Source: Larimichthys crocea
Taxonomy: Eukaryota; Chordata; Actinopteri; Sciaenidae
NCBI RefSeq assembly: GCF_000972845.2
Contig: NC_040026.1
Coordinates: 372,885 to 436,884, forward strand
DNA: 64,000 nt
Direction of reading: 5' to 3'
The notes beneath the pieces are model-generated. The model did not search any database. It was not told where the DNA came from and worked only from the letters and a program-made list of their open reading frames with translations. Below, in pieces: positions 1 to 11,935 of this stretch. Position numbers and translations under genes: made by a program. Within the stretch, counting starts at the first letter, position 1, and the number at the start of each line of letters is the position of its first letter.

Positions 1-176
1 CTTCGCCATTATCCTTTTCGTTGCTCATGGAGAAACACACCCTGAGTAAATCCCCAGCCATCCTCGAAATAGAGGTAAGTAAACACCTTTTTGCGGCTTG
101 TACTACTGTTCTACTTGTAGTGTAGTTCTGATTCTGACGGTCCAATACCACGTGTATCTGTTTACCAGTTAGCTTT

Positions 177-215
177 GTTAGCTCCGTTAGCATTGTTAAC
201 GCTAACGGAGCTAAC
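177..215. repeat. Perfect 15-bp inverted repeat (hairpin)
   Basis: GTTAGCTCCGTTAGC at 177-191 is exactly reverse-complementary to GCTAACGGAGCTAAC at 201-215, with a 9-base spacer. No T-run follows, so it is not an obvious terminator, and the function is unknown. The GTTAGC/GCTAAC words recur in the minisatellite at 22-23 kb. Confidence 0.7.
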
Positions 216-319
216 CGGACCGGCCGTTTATTGAACGAGATGAGAGCAGCGCTACAAATAACCTGTGTAATATTCCCAGATAGATTTTGGATTTTTTTTT
301 TTACAATCGGGACTCATGT

Positions 320-414
320 AAACATGACGTTGTGCGCGTCTTTTCCTGCTCAGTCGCCATGGAAACATGACGTTGTGCGTGTCTTTTCCCGCTCAGTCGC
401 CATGGAAACATGAC
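320..414. repeat. 43-bp tandem repeat, ~2.2 copies
   Basis: Units begin at 320, 363 and 406, each starting aaacatgacg and ending gtcgccatgg. Units 1 and 2 differ by only a few substitutions. The short ORFs over this interval come from the repeat and are not genes. Confidence 0.7.
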
Positions 415-1137
415 TCTCTGCCAGTGGTGCAGTGTTTGGACCAGAGTGAAAACAAACCTGTATGAGCTGTAAAATGAAAAAAACATATGACTGTATACAC
501 CAGTTTGTATGAAAACTGTGAAAAATGTCTTTCTTTTGCTGTGTTCACTGATGTTTTACAAAGGGTTTAACCCGAACCAGGCCTCACAACAATAATAGTC
601 ACATAACATCCATGCAGGCGCGTTCATGTTTTGGGCAATATGTAGTATTTCTAACTAACCCAAACTTACACAATATGTTTAGATACCATTTCTCCTCTAT
701 ACATCTACTGGTTCTTTTGATACTGGTTAACATTTTGTGTAGCTTGGCATAAAGTCATTAAATCTATAGGTGGCAGTAGCATACCTCTGTCAAAGTAAAA
801 AAAAATCTCACAGTTTAAAAGTTAGTTTATTTACAGTGTATTGTGTGTATTTGAAATACATTTTGTTATAGAAATTACAATGATTGAAAAAGATCTACCT
901 TATCAGAGTTTAATGTTTAATGAAAGTTTTTAGCCCTTGGTTGATTTAGTTGTACAATAGTGGAGGCAGAACAAGGAGCTTTTTCTTTTGTTCATAGTGC
1001 AACACAGGGTGGGGAAACATAAACTTAGTCTACTTACTCTTAGTTTTTCATGACTTAGCATAGTTTGTAAAGATGTCACAATTCCTGTTAGTAGTGGTGC
1101 TCTGCTCTACTTTACACTAATATTCTCTCTCTTTCAG

Positions 1138-2375
1138 AGTAAGAGTCGGATGTAAAGGTGCACATGATGTCTACTCCAGCAAAGCTTTGGATTGTCCTAG
1201 GAGAAGATAGCTATGTGAAGCTAATTTTGCCTTCTGGAATACCGGACTCTGTGGACAATCTTAAATTTGAGATTCAAAAACACTGTGGAATTGAGAGTTC
1301 AGACTGCAGTACATGGACAATGATTTTGACCAGTTTATGAACCTGACTTCAACAGCTGATATCCAAGACAAAGGAACAGTAAAAGTGATTATACCAAGTG
1401 AGCAGTCAACACAGGTACCCAGTCATACTCCATATACACCTTTTCAGGGGATGGATGATTCCTCTGCAGACACTGATATACTTTCATCCTCTGGGTCAAC
1501 CTCCTCAACTTCAACCTCATCCTCGTCACTAAGATGTCAAGGCTGGCCACGCAGCTTGCTATCTGAGGTCAAGAAAAGGAACAACCATCAGGTGATAAAA
1601 GAGAAGATGGAGAAAACCTTTGCTCATCGGCGGCATGAGGTGGTTCAAGACATGCCCTTTATCGCAGAATTCAAAAGTAGATGGCCGGCTCTTTTTATGG
1701 AACATGAGGCAAGTCTTGAAAGTATCATCAGAACTTTAATATTTCTGGTAATTGGTCAAAGATTTTGACATTGTACTTATTGCCTATATCTAACTAAACT
1801 TTAAAGATAAATTCTGCATAAAGTACCTAAACCTGTTTCATATTATATATTTGTAAATTTTAAGTTGTGTGTTAACCTTCTTCTGCACTTTGTGTTTTTG
1901 TCTTGTTGAAACATGTACCTAGATAAGCGCAGAGTTCACGCGGATAACCACCATCCCGCTCATTCCAAAGTTTATGTCACAGCTGGACCACTACTCTGAC
2001 AAGTTGGCTACAGTGCTCCGTAAGAAAGGAGGAGGAGCAGCAGGAAACTAAATCAAAAAGATCATGGCTGTTACTGACCAGGTTTGTGTATAAATACTTG
2101 CATAGTAATGGATACCTCAGTTGCTGTGGATAATTATAATTCTATACTTATACTAACACAATTAACAAATTGGCAAGTGCACCTGTAATTGACTGATTTT
2201 ATGAATGTCTGAGTGACCTCTGCATGAAGACTGGCTGGCCAACTAACATCTGTGTCAGAGATCACTTTCTGGATTTTTTTCTATCTTCTTAATGTCAGTG
2301 ATACAGTATATTTCCTGTTTTGCAGTACGAAAGCTTGCAGCCTCCAGGCACTAGCTTTGTATCTCAATGAAGTCA
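1138..2375 (+). pseudogene. SAMD3-like / PB1-domain family gene fragment, decayed
   Basis: This resembles the N-terminal half of the multi-copy teleost family often labelled 'sterile alpha motif domain-containing protein 3-like'; I know no biochemical role for it. From the ATG at 1,164 the protein reads LWIVLGEDSYVKLILPSGIP and, after a ~1-bp frameshift near 1,290-1,305, LQYMDNDFDQFMNLTSTADI, a PB1-like fold. It ends in the family motif SRWPALFMEHE. Exon 1 stops at 1,708 with an AG|gcaagt donor (GC-AG intron). Exon 2 (1,923-2,081) reads ISAEFTRITTIPLIPKFMSQ and then meets an in-frame TAA at 2,049 followed by IKKIMAVTDQ. A third piece (~2,326-2,375) reads QALALYLNE in a shifted frame. The frameshift, nonsense codon and missing C-terminus argue for a pseudogene. 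A second copy lies at 52-54 kb. The family call is from memory of similar fish proteins. Confidence 0.6.
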
Positions 2376-3641
2376 GTTATCAATGTGAATATTAAAATGG
2401 TGCAAGTTTTTATTGAATTATTGTTGTCCCTTTTTGACTGTTTCTAGAGTGAGAACCCTGATGAAACCCGGAGAGTACCATACCATAACATACCAAATTA
2501 AAAAATATAAAATAATAATCCACCAATTATTATTTTTATCTTATTTTAGCTAAGTTTTTTTTATTATTATTTTAGCTAAGTTTGTGTGGTTCATTTTTCT
2601 CTGATAAAAAGTGGTTCTTCCATCTCAGTGACCTTTCCATTTGATTCCTGGTGTCACAATTATCAGAAAAAATTCAAAATGGCCACCAAAAAACCCCCAT
2701 GGGACATTAGTTGACCCGGGCAACAAGCAAAAATCTTAAGTAGACACCTTAAGGGTCCTTAAAAAACATGTTCTAAAAACGTTTGTCTCTGGGACACTGG
2801 GACCCCTCCTTCCTACTAGACTATTTGTAAAGTCCTCTGTTAAGATTTACCTAAGATTGTTGGAGTGTTCTTCTTGTCATGGTTTTTCAGTGCCATGATT
2901 ATCTGTCAAATTGTGTGCAGGTCCAGTTGTTATAAGCTGCCTCTTATTGTACACACTGTCAGCCCTACTGGGTAAAATATTTGGACAACCTCATGCTGTA
3001 AAAGCTTGTGACCCCTGCCCAAGAGGCATAGCCCTTGGCATTTCTGGAGTTAAGAGTTTGAATTTATTGGCAATATGTTTATTGAAAATAAAAAAGTTCT
3101 TGTGGCACTTTATAATGTTATGTTAAAATGTAGTTATGGGTGCTCTTTAAATCTCAGCTAATGACAATACATTAAACTAATTGGTAAACATGTAATGTTC
3201 ATACATGTGCAAGTACAAGCATTTTTATGCAGTGTTTTTGTATAACAGGCTACTTTTAAGTGGTTAATAAAAGTGCTGTTTTGCGAAAAGTTGTGATCCC
3301 CCCTTCCCTCTGTTAATAGCTTTCTTCAATTTTTATCATTTTGACATTTTAATTAGACAAACTAAACTCAATTAAGACTAATTTAACCACATCAAGTTAC
3401 TCTGACTCAATAACCCTGTGTTGCTTTAATGGATATCTAGTTCATTCACTGAACTTAACCATAGGCTTCATACATAAAATTAAAGTAACCCAATTAAGTT
3501 AAAGTCACTTAAATCACTGTTGTACAATATACTTCAATATATTGAGTAAATGGTATGAAAACTGATTTATTAACATCTACTTAACAAAGTTATGTGGAAC
3601 CACTTGAAACAACATTTTTAAGTAAATCCAGTATATCTTTT
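2376..3641. other. No gene recognised; AT-rich
   Basis: AT-rich sequence. Around 3,340-3,620 there are scattered short words such as acttaa and ttaagt, resembling degenerate dispersed-repeat sequence. The open frame at 2,911-3,126 resembles nothing I recognise and is probably chance. The LINE body starts about 3,642. Confidence 0.3.
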
Positions 3642-6460
3642 TTTTCAGTTATCAGGACTCAGGACTGATTCTGATATTGATTTGTTCTGTCTCACTGAAA
3701 CCTGGCTGCAGGAGGATGAATATGTTAGCTTAAATTAATTCACTCCTCCAAGTCATTATAATACTCATATTCCTCGAAGTACTGGTCGAGGTGGTGGAGT
3801 TGGAGCCATATTTGACTCGTCTATTAATAAATCCTACACCTAAACTAAATTATAATTCATTTGAAAGTCTTGTTCTTAGCCTTACTCACCCAACCTGGAA
3901 AACATTGCAACCAATTTTATTTGTTACAGTATATCAAGCTCCGGGTCCTTATTCTGAATTTTTATCTGAATTTGCAGAATTTGCATCAGGCTTGATCTTT
4001 AAAACAGATAAAGTAATTATTGTAGGTAATTTTAACATTCATGTAGACAACCGCAATGATAGTCTTAGTACTGCGTTTATCTCTCTATTAGACTCAATTG
4101 GCTTTTGTCGAAGCGTAAATAAACCGACTCATTGTCTGAACCACACTCTTGATCTTGTTCTCTCATATGGCATTGAAATTGATCATCTAATTGTTTTTCC
4201 ATAGAATCCTCTTCTGTCTGACCATTTTTTAATAACCTTTGAGTTCATATTACTGGACTATAAGCCTTTGTGTAGAAGCTTCTACAGCAGATGTTTATCT
4301 GATAGTGCTGTAGCCAAATTTAAGGAAGTGATTCCTTCAGCATTGAATCAAATGCCATGTCTAACTGTAACAGAGGACTTGTCTACTTCCTTTAGCCACC
4401 CACAAATAGACCATCTTGTTGATAGTATTACAGGCTCATTACGGACAACTCTAGACTCTATTGCACCTCTGAAAAAGAAGATAATTAAACAAAGAAGGCT
4501 AGCACCATGGTATAGCCAGCAGACTCGTAAATTAAAGCAATAGGCACGTAAATCTGAACGCAAATGGCGTGCCACTAAACTGGAAGAATCTCATCTAGTC
4601 TGGCAAGATAATCTCAAAACATACAGGAAGGCTCTCCGTAATGCCAGAGCAGCCTATTACTCTTCTTTAATTGAGGAGAATAAGAACAACCCCAGGTTTC
4701 TCTTCAGCACTGTAGCCAGGCTAACAGAGAATCACAGCTCTACTGAACCATCTATTCCTTTAGGTCTAAGTAGCAATGACTTCATGAGCTTCTTTAATGA
4801 TAAGATTATAACTATTAGAGACAAAATCCATCACCTCTTGCCCTCAACAGACATTGATCTGCATTCTGATACAGCAAGTTTTGAAACAGCTGTAAAACCT
4901 GATATGTATTTAGACTGTTTTTCCCCCATCGACCTTCATCAAATAACTTTAATCATTTCTGCAGCTAAGCCGTCATCCTGTCTCTTAGACTCCATCCCAA
5001 CCAGGTTGCTCAAGGATGTTTTACCTGTAGTTAGTAATTCGTTATTGGATATGATTAATCTGTCTTTATTATCAGGATATGTACCACAGTCCTTTAAGGT
5101 AGCTGTAATTAAACCTCTTCTTAAAAAGCCCACTCTAGACCCAGAGGTCTTAGCCAACTACAGACCGATATCAAACCTTCCCTTTCTGTCTAAGATACTT
5201 GAGAAAGCTGTAGCTAATCAGCTGTGTGACTTTCTCCATAACAATAGTCTATTTGAGGATTTTCAGTCAGGATTTAGAGTGCATCATAGCACAGAGACCG
5301 CATTAGTCAAAGTTACAAATGACCTCCTAATGGCATCAGACAAAGGACTCATCTCTGTACTTGTCCTGTTAGATCTTAGTGCTGCATTTGACACCATTGA
5401 CCATCAAATTCTTTTACAGAGACTGGAACATCGAATTGGCATCAAAGGAACCGCCCTAAGCTGGTTTAAATCGTACTTTTTAGATCGATCTCAGTTTGTT
5501 CACGTCAATGATGAATCCTCCATGCAGACCAAAGTTTGTCATGGAGTCCCACAAGGTTCTGTACTTGGACCACTTCTATTCAGTTTATATATGCTTCCTT
5601 TAGGGAACATTATTAGGAATCACTCTATCAATTTTCATTGTTATGCTGACGACACCCAATTATATTTATCGATCAAGCCTGATGCAACCAATCAGTTAAC
5701 TAAACTCCAAGCATGCCTTAAGGATATAAAAAGTTGGATGACCTACAATTTTTTGATGTTAAATTCAGACAAAACTGAAGTTCTTGTAATTGGACCCAAA
5801 CACCTCAGAAACTCTCTTTCTAGAGACTTAGTTACTTTAGATGGGATCACCCTGGCCTCCAGCTCCACTGTAAAGAATCTTGGAGTTGTTTTTGATCAGG
5901 ATTTGTCCTTTAACGTCCACATAAAACAAATTTCGAGGACTGCATTCTTCCACTTACGTAACATCGCTAAAATCAGACGCATTGTCTCTCAGGCGGATGC
6001 AGAAAAACTAGTCCACGCATTTGTTACTTCAAGGCTGGACTATTGTAACTCTTTGTTATCAGGCTGCTCCAATAAGTCTCTTAGGACTTTGCAGTTAATT
6101 CAGAATGCTGCTGCACGTGTTCTGACAAGAAACCATGATCAGAGATCACATCTCTCCCATTTTGGCTTCCTTGCATTGGCTCCCTATTAAATCTAGAATA
6201 GAATTTAAAATTCTTCTCCTTACTTATAAAGCTCTTCATGGTCAGGCACCATCGTATCTAAAAGAGCTCATAATACCTTACTACCCCTCTAGAACACTGC
6301 GCTCTTAGGATGCTGGGTTCCTTGTGGTTCTTATAGTCTCCAAAAGTAGATTGGGAGCCAGAGTTTTCAGCTATCAGGCTCCTCTTCTGTGGAACAAACT
6401 ACCATTCTGGGTTCGGGAGGCAGACACGGTCAACACCTTTAAGAGTAGACCTAAGACTCT
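3642..6460 (+). mobile_element. L2-clade LINE no. 1, 5'-truncated, with endonuclease and RT
   Basis: Non-LTR retrotransposon of the L2/CR1 type. An apurinic-like endonuclease region (about 3,680-4,260) contains LFCLTETWLQEDE, a degenerate VIIVGNFNIHVDN (usually GDFNIH) and [11 protein letters not shown]. The linker is broken by stops near 3,736, 4,202 and 4,541. A long RT frame follows (4,784-6,190), and the thumb/C-terminal part continues after a frameshift near 6,165 ([24 protein letters not shown]) to about 6,460. It would have copied RNA by target-primed reverse transcription. No 5' UTR or tailed 3' end is visible; its 3' side abuts the repeat arm at 6,463. A very similar copy lies at 41.1-42.75 kb on the opposite strand. 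Confidence 0.85.
4784..6190 (+). CDS. LINE reverse transcriptase (L2-like), partial ORF2
   Basis: About 468 residues open without a stop. The RT fingers/palm blocks are in order: [35 protein letters not shown] (residue ~160), [13 protein letters not shown] (~195), [19 protein letters not shown] (~255) and the catalytic [10 protein letters not shown] (~287). The C-terminus goes out of frame at about 6,165, and the endonuclease domain is in another frame upstream, so this is a fragment of a broken ORF2. It is probably not made as a functional protein. Confidence 0.85.
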   Translation: MSFFNDKIITIRDKIHHLLPSTDIDLHSDTASFETAVKPDMYLDCFSPIDLHQITLIISAAKPSSCLLDSIPTRLLKDVLPVVSNSLLDMINLSLLSGYVPQSFKVAVIKPLLKKPTLDPEVLANYRPISNLPFLSKILEKAVANQLCDFLHNNSLFEDFQSGFRVHHSTETALVKVTNDLLMASDKGLISVLVLLDLSAAFDTIDHQILLQRLEHRIGIKGTALSWFKSYFLDRSQFVHVNDESSMQTKVCHGVPQGSVLGPLLFSLYMLPLGNIIRNHSINFHCYADDTQLYLSIKPDATNQLTKLQACLKDIKSWMTYNFLMLNSDKTEVLVIGPKHLRNSLSRDLVTLDGITLASSSTVKNLGVVFDQDLSFNVHIKQISRTAFFHLRNIAKIRRIVSQADAEKLVHAFVTSRLDYCNSLLSGCSNKSLRTLQLIQNAAARVLTRNHDQRSHLSHFGFLALAPY

Positions 6461-6462
6461 TC

Positions 6463-7120
6463 AGTAATTATGTAAAGACTAGTGGTGGCCATAGATACTG
6501 TAGATTAGTGCGCCAATGCTGGCCGGCATTAGCGCGATCAGCTGTTCCCGGAGTAAACAAAGGCAGCTGTCCAGGTGGAAGCGGCATTTAAAAAACACGA
6601 GAAAAATTCCAAAACTCTCTAAAAACAACATTGCTAGAGAGATCAGGACTCCACAGTTACAGCGAAGAAAACAAGTGGTGACATGTTAGATATAAACACC
6701 TTAAATTTAATTTCAATTCATGAACACGCTCAAATCATACAGCTACTGTATAGTATACAGTACTCAAACCAGCTGCATTTTCCGCTCTGTGATCTGTGAC
6801 ACTGGGAGACCAAAAAGCCCATTACTGTAAGTGCAAACACAGGGTTGAGCAACGAGAATGCTAACAAGGTGTGTAAGCTACGTCATCTCCAGGTAGAACA
6901 ACTGTAAATAACTTCTGTGAGAGAAGCGCCATCTCCTGGTCATACCCTGTAATTACATGAATGGGTGGAGTTACAGTAAAAAATAGACACGCCCAGGAGA
7001 AGGAGGGGGGTCTCTCCGGTCACGGGACTTGGCAGGCAGCCGGCTGGAAATCAGCTGGAAGACGGCTGCCAATCAGCTGGCGTTCAGCTTGAACGGGAAC
7101 TTTTAAGTTGCTACTACTGT
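6463..7120 (-). repeat. Left arm of a long inverted repeat (arm-repeat copy 1)
   Basis: Read on the minus strand, this starts acagtagtagcaacttaaaa at 7,120, passes through gagatggcgcttctctcaca and cagagcggaaaatgcagctg, and ends ccaccactagtctttaca near 6,470. The same order is found on the plus strand at 13,424-14,255, so the two are inverted copies bracketing 6.3 kb. Further copies lie at 25.4, 29.6, 38.5 and 40.4-41.0 kb. It has no coding capacity. The family could be a terminal repeat of a DNA element or an LTR-like unit; I do not recognise it. Confidence 0.75.
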
Positions 7121-7985
7121 AGGCTTTCCATCAGATTTAAGAAAATTTCTGTGTTTCCATAGTGCGCCAAAATCATGCACCACACCAAAGGCGTAGCGAG
7201 AATCTGTATAGATAGTCGCTGAGCGACCTTTTGCTAGTGTGCAAGCCGCAGTGAGAGCTATTAATTCAGCGGCCTGTGCCGAATAATTAGAGGGCAAAGA
7301 GCCCGATTGCACTATGGAGTGATCATCACATACAGCAAAGCCCACTTTGTTTAACCCAGACTGAGTATCCCGAAAGGCAGAACCATCAACATAAAAGACA
7401 AGATCAGGTTTAGTAAGAGGAGTCTCTCGCAGATCGGGTCTGGGTGTGCAAACCTGTTGAAGAATAGCAACACAATCATGAGCTTCACTATCATCTGGAA
7501 AAGCTAAAAGAGTGGCAGGGTTAAGAACAGTGCATCTTTTCACAGTAATGTTACAAAACAGTGTTGTATCTTAACCACCATGCTGTTGAAAGATGTGAGG
7601 TTTTTTGTTCCAACAGGATCATAGAGACTGCATGGGGAACAAGAAGAGTTAGATCAGAATATCCAACAATTTCCCTAGAAGCTAAAACAGCTTTCTCTGC
7701 AGCCACTACTGCCCTGAGGCAACGAGGCAGTCCAGTAGCCACTGGGTCTAACTTAGAAGAGGAATAGGCCACTGGTCTCAGCCGCCCTCCCGTTGCAAAA
7801 AGAACTGATGTCATACAACCATTCTTTTCATCCACAGTCTGAGTAAAAGGCCTGAGTGGGTCTAGGAGGCCTAATAGGAGTTGACTGCAATAAAGCTTCA
7901 AATCAGTGAATGCCTGTGTTGCATCATGAGTCCAGGTCAAACGGTCTGAAGATTGTAGACCTTTACCATAAATTAGGGCTCCCAA
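7121..7985 (-). pseudogene. ERV RNase H domain and RT connection, broken
   Basis: Two frames separated near 7,545-7,551. The upstream one (7,985-7,551) matches the retroviral RT connection region (TWTHDATQAFTDLK, VAYSSSKLDPVATGLPRCLR). The downstream one (7,543-7,121) is RNase H, with DLVFYVDGSA, an AAELIAL glutamate motif and TIYTDSRYAFGVVHDFGALW. The last catalytic segment and the integrase are lost because the sequence runs into the repeat arm. Confidence 0.8.
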
Positions 7986-8225
7986 CGGGGCCTCTAACTC
8001 AGCATAGTTAGATTAACTGTCGACATAAGAGCACATTCCCAAAAAAGACAGTTGTTTTTTTGTCAGAGGTTTGGGCAATTTTTGATAGCTTCTACACGTT
8101 TGGGTGAGAGGGATTTACCCTTGCTGTGATCACATGACCCAGAAAAACAACTTCCTGCTGTACAAATTGAAGTTTAGACAAACTGGCCTTTGCCCATGAT
8201 CAGCCAAATGCCTTAACAGAGTCAC

Positions 8226-8868
8226 TTATTCAGCCTCACAATGCTCTTTAGTGGGGCAACAAATCATCAAATCATCAACATACTGCAACAATGCTGTCCC
8301 AGGGGTCAGGACTAAAGGCTCTAAGCTGTCCTTCTTAAGCTGCATTGTAAATAGTTGGACTCTCACAATAACCTTGACACAAACTAGTGAATGTGTATGG
8401 TTTGCCATTAAAGGTGAAAGCAAACCAAAATTGACTATCAGGGTGCACTGGCACACTGCAAAAGGCATTTGAGAGATCAACCACTGAGAAAAACCTAGCA
8501 TCTGCAGGCACTTGTAATAAAATAGTGTAGGGATTTGGAACCTTGGAGCACGTGGCTGTACTGCAGCATTCACAGCTTGTAGATCTTGTACAAATCGCCA
8601 TTCAACTGGTTGGCCTTCATCCCTAATCTTTTTGACAGGGAATAAAGGTGTGCGAACTGGAGAATCAGGACATGGAACAATTACGCCTGCTTGCAAAAGG
8701 TGATTGAACACTGGAGTAATGCCATCAATAGCCTCTTGTTTTAAAGGATATTGTTGTTTGCATGGGCGAAGGTCAGATTTTGCAGTTATCATTACTGGCT
8801 CACAACCCTGAATTAGTCCTACATCATATTTATGCTTGTCCCACAGAATATCAGGCACTCTTTCAAGG
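8226..8868 (-). pseudogene. ERV reverse transcriptase, frameshifted
   Basis: Retroviral RT blocks are split over two reading frames. They include a WRFVQDLQAVN-type motif, a VPADARFFSVVDLSNAF-type motif, and a YVDD catalytic box close to 8,260. The frame switches near 8,530 and back near 8,340. It is a fossil without a continuous ORF. Confidence 0.8.
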
Positions 8869-9409
8869 ACTGTAATGACTTTGTTTATCTACCTGCAGCT
8901 GAGGAGAGTAAGTGACCAATGGGTCACTTGTGCTTTGCCAGTCTTGATATGTACCATCTTTCTACAAACAACCCCAAATCTTCCCACCTATCCTTCACAT
9001 GTTTGGAAAAAAGACGTGAGGAAAGAATTGTTTGCATCAAAAAGTCTTTTCTGATTCTCAGTCAAACAAACAGAAAGCGCTGCGCGGTGGTCATCCCAGA
9101 ACAGGGAGACCGCAGTCCGTCGTTCTTGTGTCACTTGGAGCCATGTGTGTTCATAGTCAGAGTCCGGGCCAAGATTCACATGAGTGTACAATGTAATTCA
9201 TTGATTATTAGAAATCGTTCTTAGAGGACACAAGCGTTCTTGTTTTTTGTATCAGCTGATCAGTGGATGCAGAAGCCTCTAACTTCCACTGATATGCATA
9301 CAACAATTGTCGGGGATCATGCATAACAGCTTCAGTGATTCATCGGGTCCTGTCAGGGAGGTGAGAGAACTCACCTTTAACCCGTCCGGAGTCGATATCA
9401 AACATATCC

Positions 9410-9670
9410 CTAATTTACACATGAGATCTCTGCAGAGCAGATTAACAGGGCAGAGATGTGAGAATAAGAATGCATGCTTATTTGCTCCCCCTCTGGTGTA
9501 ATACAACGCAGAGGAGCGTTCACTCTCTCTTTAATCGATTGGCCAGATGCTCCGACAGAATACACATGGTTACCAGTCATTTTTGGTGTGTGTGAAAATG
9601 TGGAAGCCATAATCACAGAATTTGTAGCTCCTGAATCTACCAAAAACTCACTTCAATCCCTTCTATTGTC
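9410..9670 (-). pseudogene. ERV aspartic protease fragment
   Basis: A short frame carries DSGAT (active-site motif of retropepsins, near 9,632) followed by a region rich in small hydrophobic residues. The C-terminal half is not clearly preserved. It lies between the gag-like and RT parts, as expected for a retroviral pro. Confidence 0.6.
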
Positions 9671-10851
9671 AACACATATAAAGGAAAAACAGTTTTAGGA
9701 TCACTGCATATTGTACATAAGTTTCAACCTGTGGTGTGTTTTTCTGTTCAAGATATCTTATAGCATTATGTACATGAGCATGAACATGCTGGTGTGTGTG
9801 CTCCTGGCTGTCATTATGTAAAACTGCATGTGGCTGTGTGTGTGTTTCACTTCCCTGTTCTGCAGAGCCTTCGGGTGATGTCCCTCGCCATGTGCAGTTC
9901 TTTCTCAGTCTTTTCCTTCTTGGCTTTCTTCTTCTGTTGCTGGTCAGTTGTGCATGGCGTGCATGTCGCTTGAGATCATTCAGTCGACATTCTTCTTTGC
10001 ACCCCACATATGTGCGGATAACAATATCATGTAACTCAGGGAGCATACAGCGAGGATGGAATTGCAGAGGTGGTCTCCGATGCATCAGGCTGCGCACCGA
10101 TATGCCCTGGCTGCTCAGCCCACTATGTTCGTTAAAGATGGCAGTCAATCTGGATACATAGTCATCAACCTGTTCTTCTGTTTTGTTTGCAGCTGGCTAT
10201 TTTAGACATATCAACCTTGGGAGAAAGGCTTTCCCAGTGCGTCACCTAGCTCAAGGAGCGCATCTCGATACTCCATTTTTAGCATGACCCCCATCTACGT
10301 GAACAATTTTCAACTCAGGCCTGGATTACGTTGGGAGATTTTAAGCAGGTCTCCTGGCCCACGTCTCTTTGCCGATCCTTCGTATTCAACTCCTGTAGGT
10401 CGGAATTCTTTACAAAAATTCAGAAATTGTTCAATAAATTTCATTCCTGAGTTGCGTGGGTCTGGCAGGTGTTCTGCCGCCTCTCTTACATCAGCTGCTG
10501 TCCATGGCCATGCACGAGGATAGGACCATCTGGTCCAGCCACCTCGACTATGGGAAAGGTCGAAGCAGTCGGTGTGTCAGTCTTAGAGACTTGTGTCTGG
10601 TCTGCATGGTTGTGTTGATGACTTGATACTGGTGGTGCGGGGAAGCTGGCGTGATGCAGGCAGCACGACATCTCCATTCTTCCTTCTCTTCTTCTTTCAC
10701 GTGTTAATCTGGCTCGTCGTATCCTCCCATTGCTCCGGACACGACAGGTGTTCGTTGAAAGGGACAGGACTCCAGGTCTGGGTTCACCTTCCGGGCCTGC
10801 AGTTCTGTAACAGAATACACAGAGTGGGTGCATAGGAGGGTGAAAGAACAT
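9671..10851 (-). pseudogene. ERV gag-like region, degenerate
   Basis: Position (upstream of pro on the minus strand) and composition suggest gag. There is a capsid-like stretch ending LTAIFNEHSGLSS near 10,110 and a basic, Arg/Lys-rich segment with RRRKPRRKRLRK near 9,900 that could be the nucleocapsid. Frameshifts and stops separate the pieces. No CCHC knuckle is certain, so the assignment rests mainly on context. Confidence 0.4.
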
Positions 10852-11589
10852 ATGGTGGTGGACCTTGTGTTTTCTTCATTTTCTGTTTTTTCACTATTCT
10901 TTCTCTCTGGTAATCCTTCTGACACTGCAATCTCTCGTCTGTCAGCTTCTGCTTTCCAGTTACTCAAACACTTCCTATGTTTTTCTATTTCTTTCAAATC
11001 CTTCACCTTTATGCTCTTCCCTTTTTCTTCTGACTCCTTGTAGTCTAATTTTCTTCTAACTGTCTTACCTCTTTCTGCTCAGGGATCACCCTTTAGGGAA
11101 CCCAAATTCATTTGTCCATGCATTAAGCAATCAATACTTCAGAACCATATTTTGAGGTCATAATGGTGACGATGGGGCCTCCTGGAGGATCAGCAACTTA
11201 GACTTTCCTATTCCCATTTTTCAATAATGGGTGAGAGCTCTCTTTTATTCTCACAGGCGTCCCCGGAGAAGGGTGATTCGTTTCTAAGTCTCAATCACTC
11301 CAAAAAGACTTGTACCCAAATTACAGAGATTGCCTTTAACCAATCTTGATCTAAGGTTGGCCTCTAACCAACCCGTTCTAGTCGAGTTTTACCCCTTCAC
11401 CACACTATGCCTCTTTTCTCTATTTTTTTTTTCTTCTCCTATTTTTTTTTTTTTTTGTTTCTCAAGAAACTGAAAGTGTCTCACCAGATTTATTTTTCTT
11501 TTTCTTTTGAGTTCGTTGTCGAGGTTGGAGGGCCGGATTTTTTTCCAAGCCACTCCCCTGTCACTGTCCGGGCGACCGGTCGGGGGATC

Positions 11590-11935
11590 CTGTTCGTGAA
11601 GCCAAGTTTGTGGCGGAAATTCGATAAAGCTGAGAACACCGATCAGTATTAAATGAGAACTTTATTCTTGGCCAAGGAGAGACAACAGTACGAGTACAAC
11701 AGTCGCAAAGTTCTCTCTGCTAATAATACATTCAACTGCTTCTTTTGTAGACATTTCTCCCCCTCCCTCTCCTCTGAGGTCATAAAGAGAGACTCTAATT
11801 GCATGGGGGGGTTACCCTAGTAATATCTGCTTTACTCCCCTTCTACACCGTGGCTGGTACCAACATCTCCGGGACCGAGAGAAATGTCTACACTCAAACA
11901 TTTCAATCCATCAGGAGGCAGTCTCCTAAATAGGA
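11590..11935 (-). repeat. Candidate ERV 5' LTR (R/U5 end) and primer-binding area
   Basis: On the minus strand an AATAAAG signal (around 11,662-11,668) is followed by U5-like sequence ending tttccgccaca near 11,612 and then TGGCTTCACGAAC at ~11,595-11,607, in the place of a tRNA primer-binding site. The upper limit is a guess. No second copy is present to prove an LTR. Confidence 0.3.

Larger units (their letters stand above)
1..1137. other. Upstream flank of the SAMD3-like fragment
   Basis: No coding potential recognised. The first ~72 bases end in a plausible splice donor (GAG|gtaagt at 70-78), and an acceptor (ctctctttcag) closes the interval at 1,137, so bases before 73 could be a non-coding first exon of the SAMD3-like fragment. 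Read straight across that junction, the frame meets a TAA before the ATG at 1,164, so such an exon would be 5' UTR. The interval also holds a perfect hairpin and a short tandem repeat, listed separately. Confidence 0.35.
7121..11935 (-). mobile_element. Endogenous retrovirus remnant (gag-pro-pol, broken)
   Basis: Reading down from high coordinates, the order is LTR-like end and leader (~11.9-11.5 kb), gag-like region (~10.85-9.67 kb), protease (~9.6 kb), reverse transcriptase (8.87-8.23 kb) and RNase H (7.99-7.12 kb). The pol sequence resembles gammaretrovirus-type elements more than Ty3 or BEL. It is interrupted by multiple frameshifts and stops, and it stops abruptly at 7,121, where the inverted-repeat arm begins. 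Integrase, env and the 3' LTR are absent. It cannot be expressed as a retrovirus. Its flanks do not repeat its own LTR, so it was truncated or captured. Confidence 0.8.

Noticed and set aside
2911..3126. Hydrophobic 71-residue ORF
   Set aside because: No homology, no splice or family context that I recognise; likely chance in AT-rich DNA.
9796..10161. Plus-strand hydrophobic ORF over the ERV
   Set aside because: It is the antisense shadow of the basic gag-like region on the minus strand.
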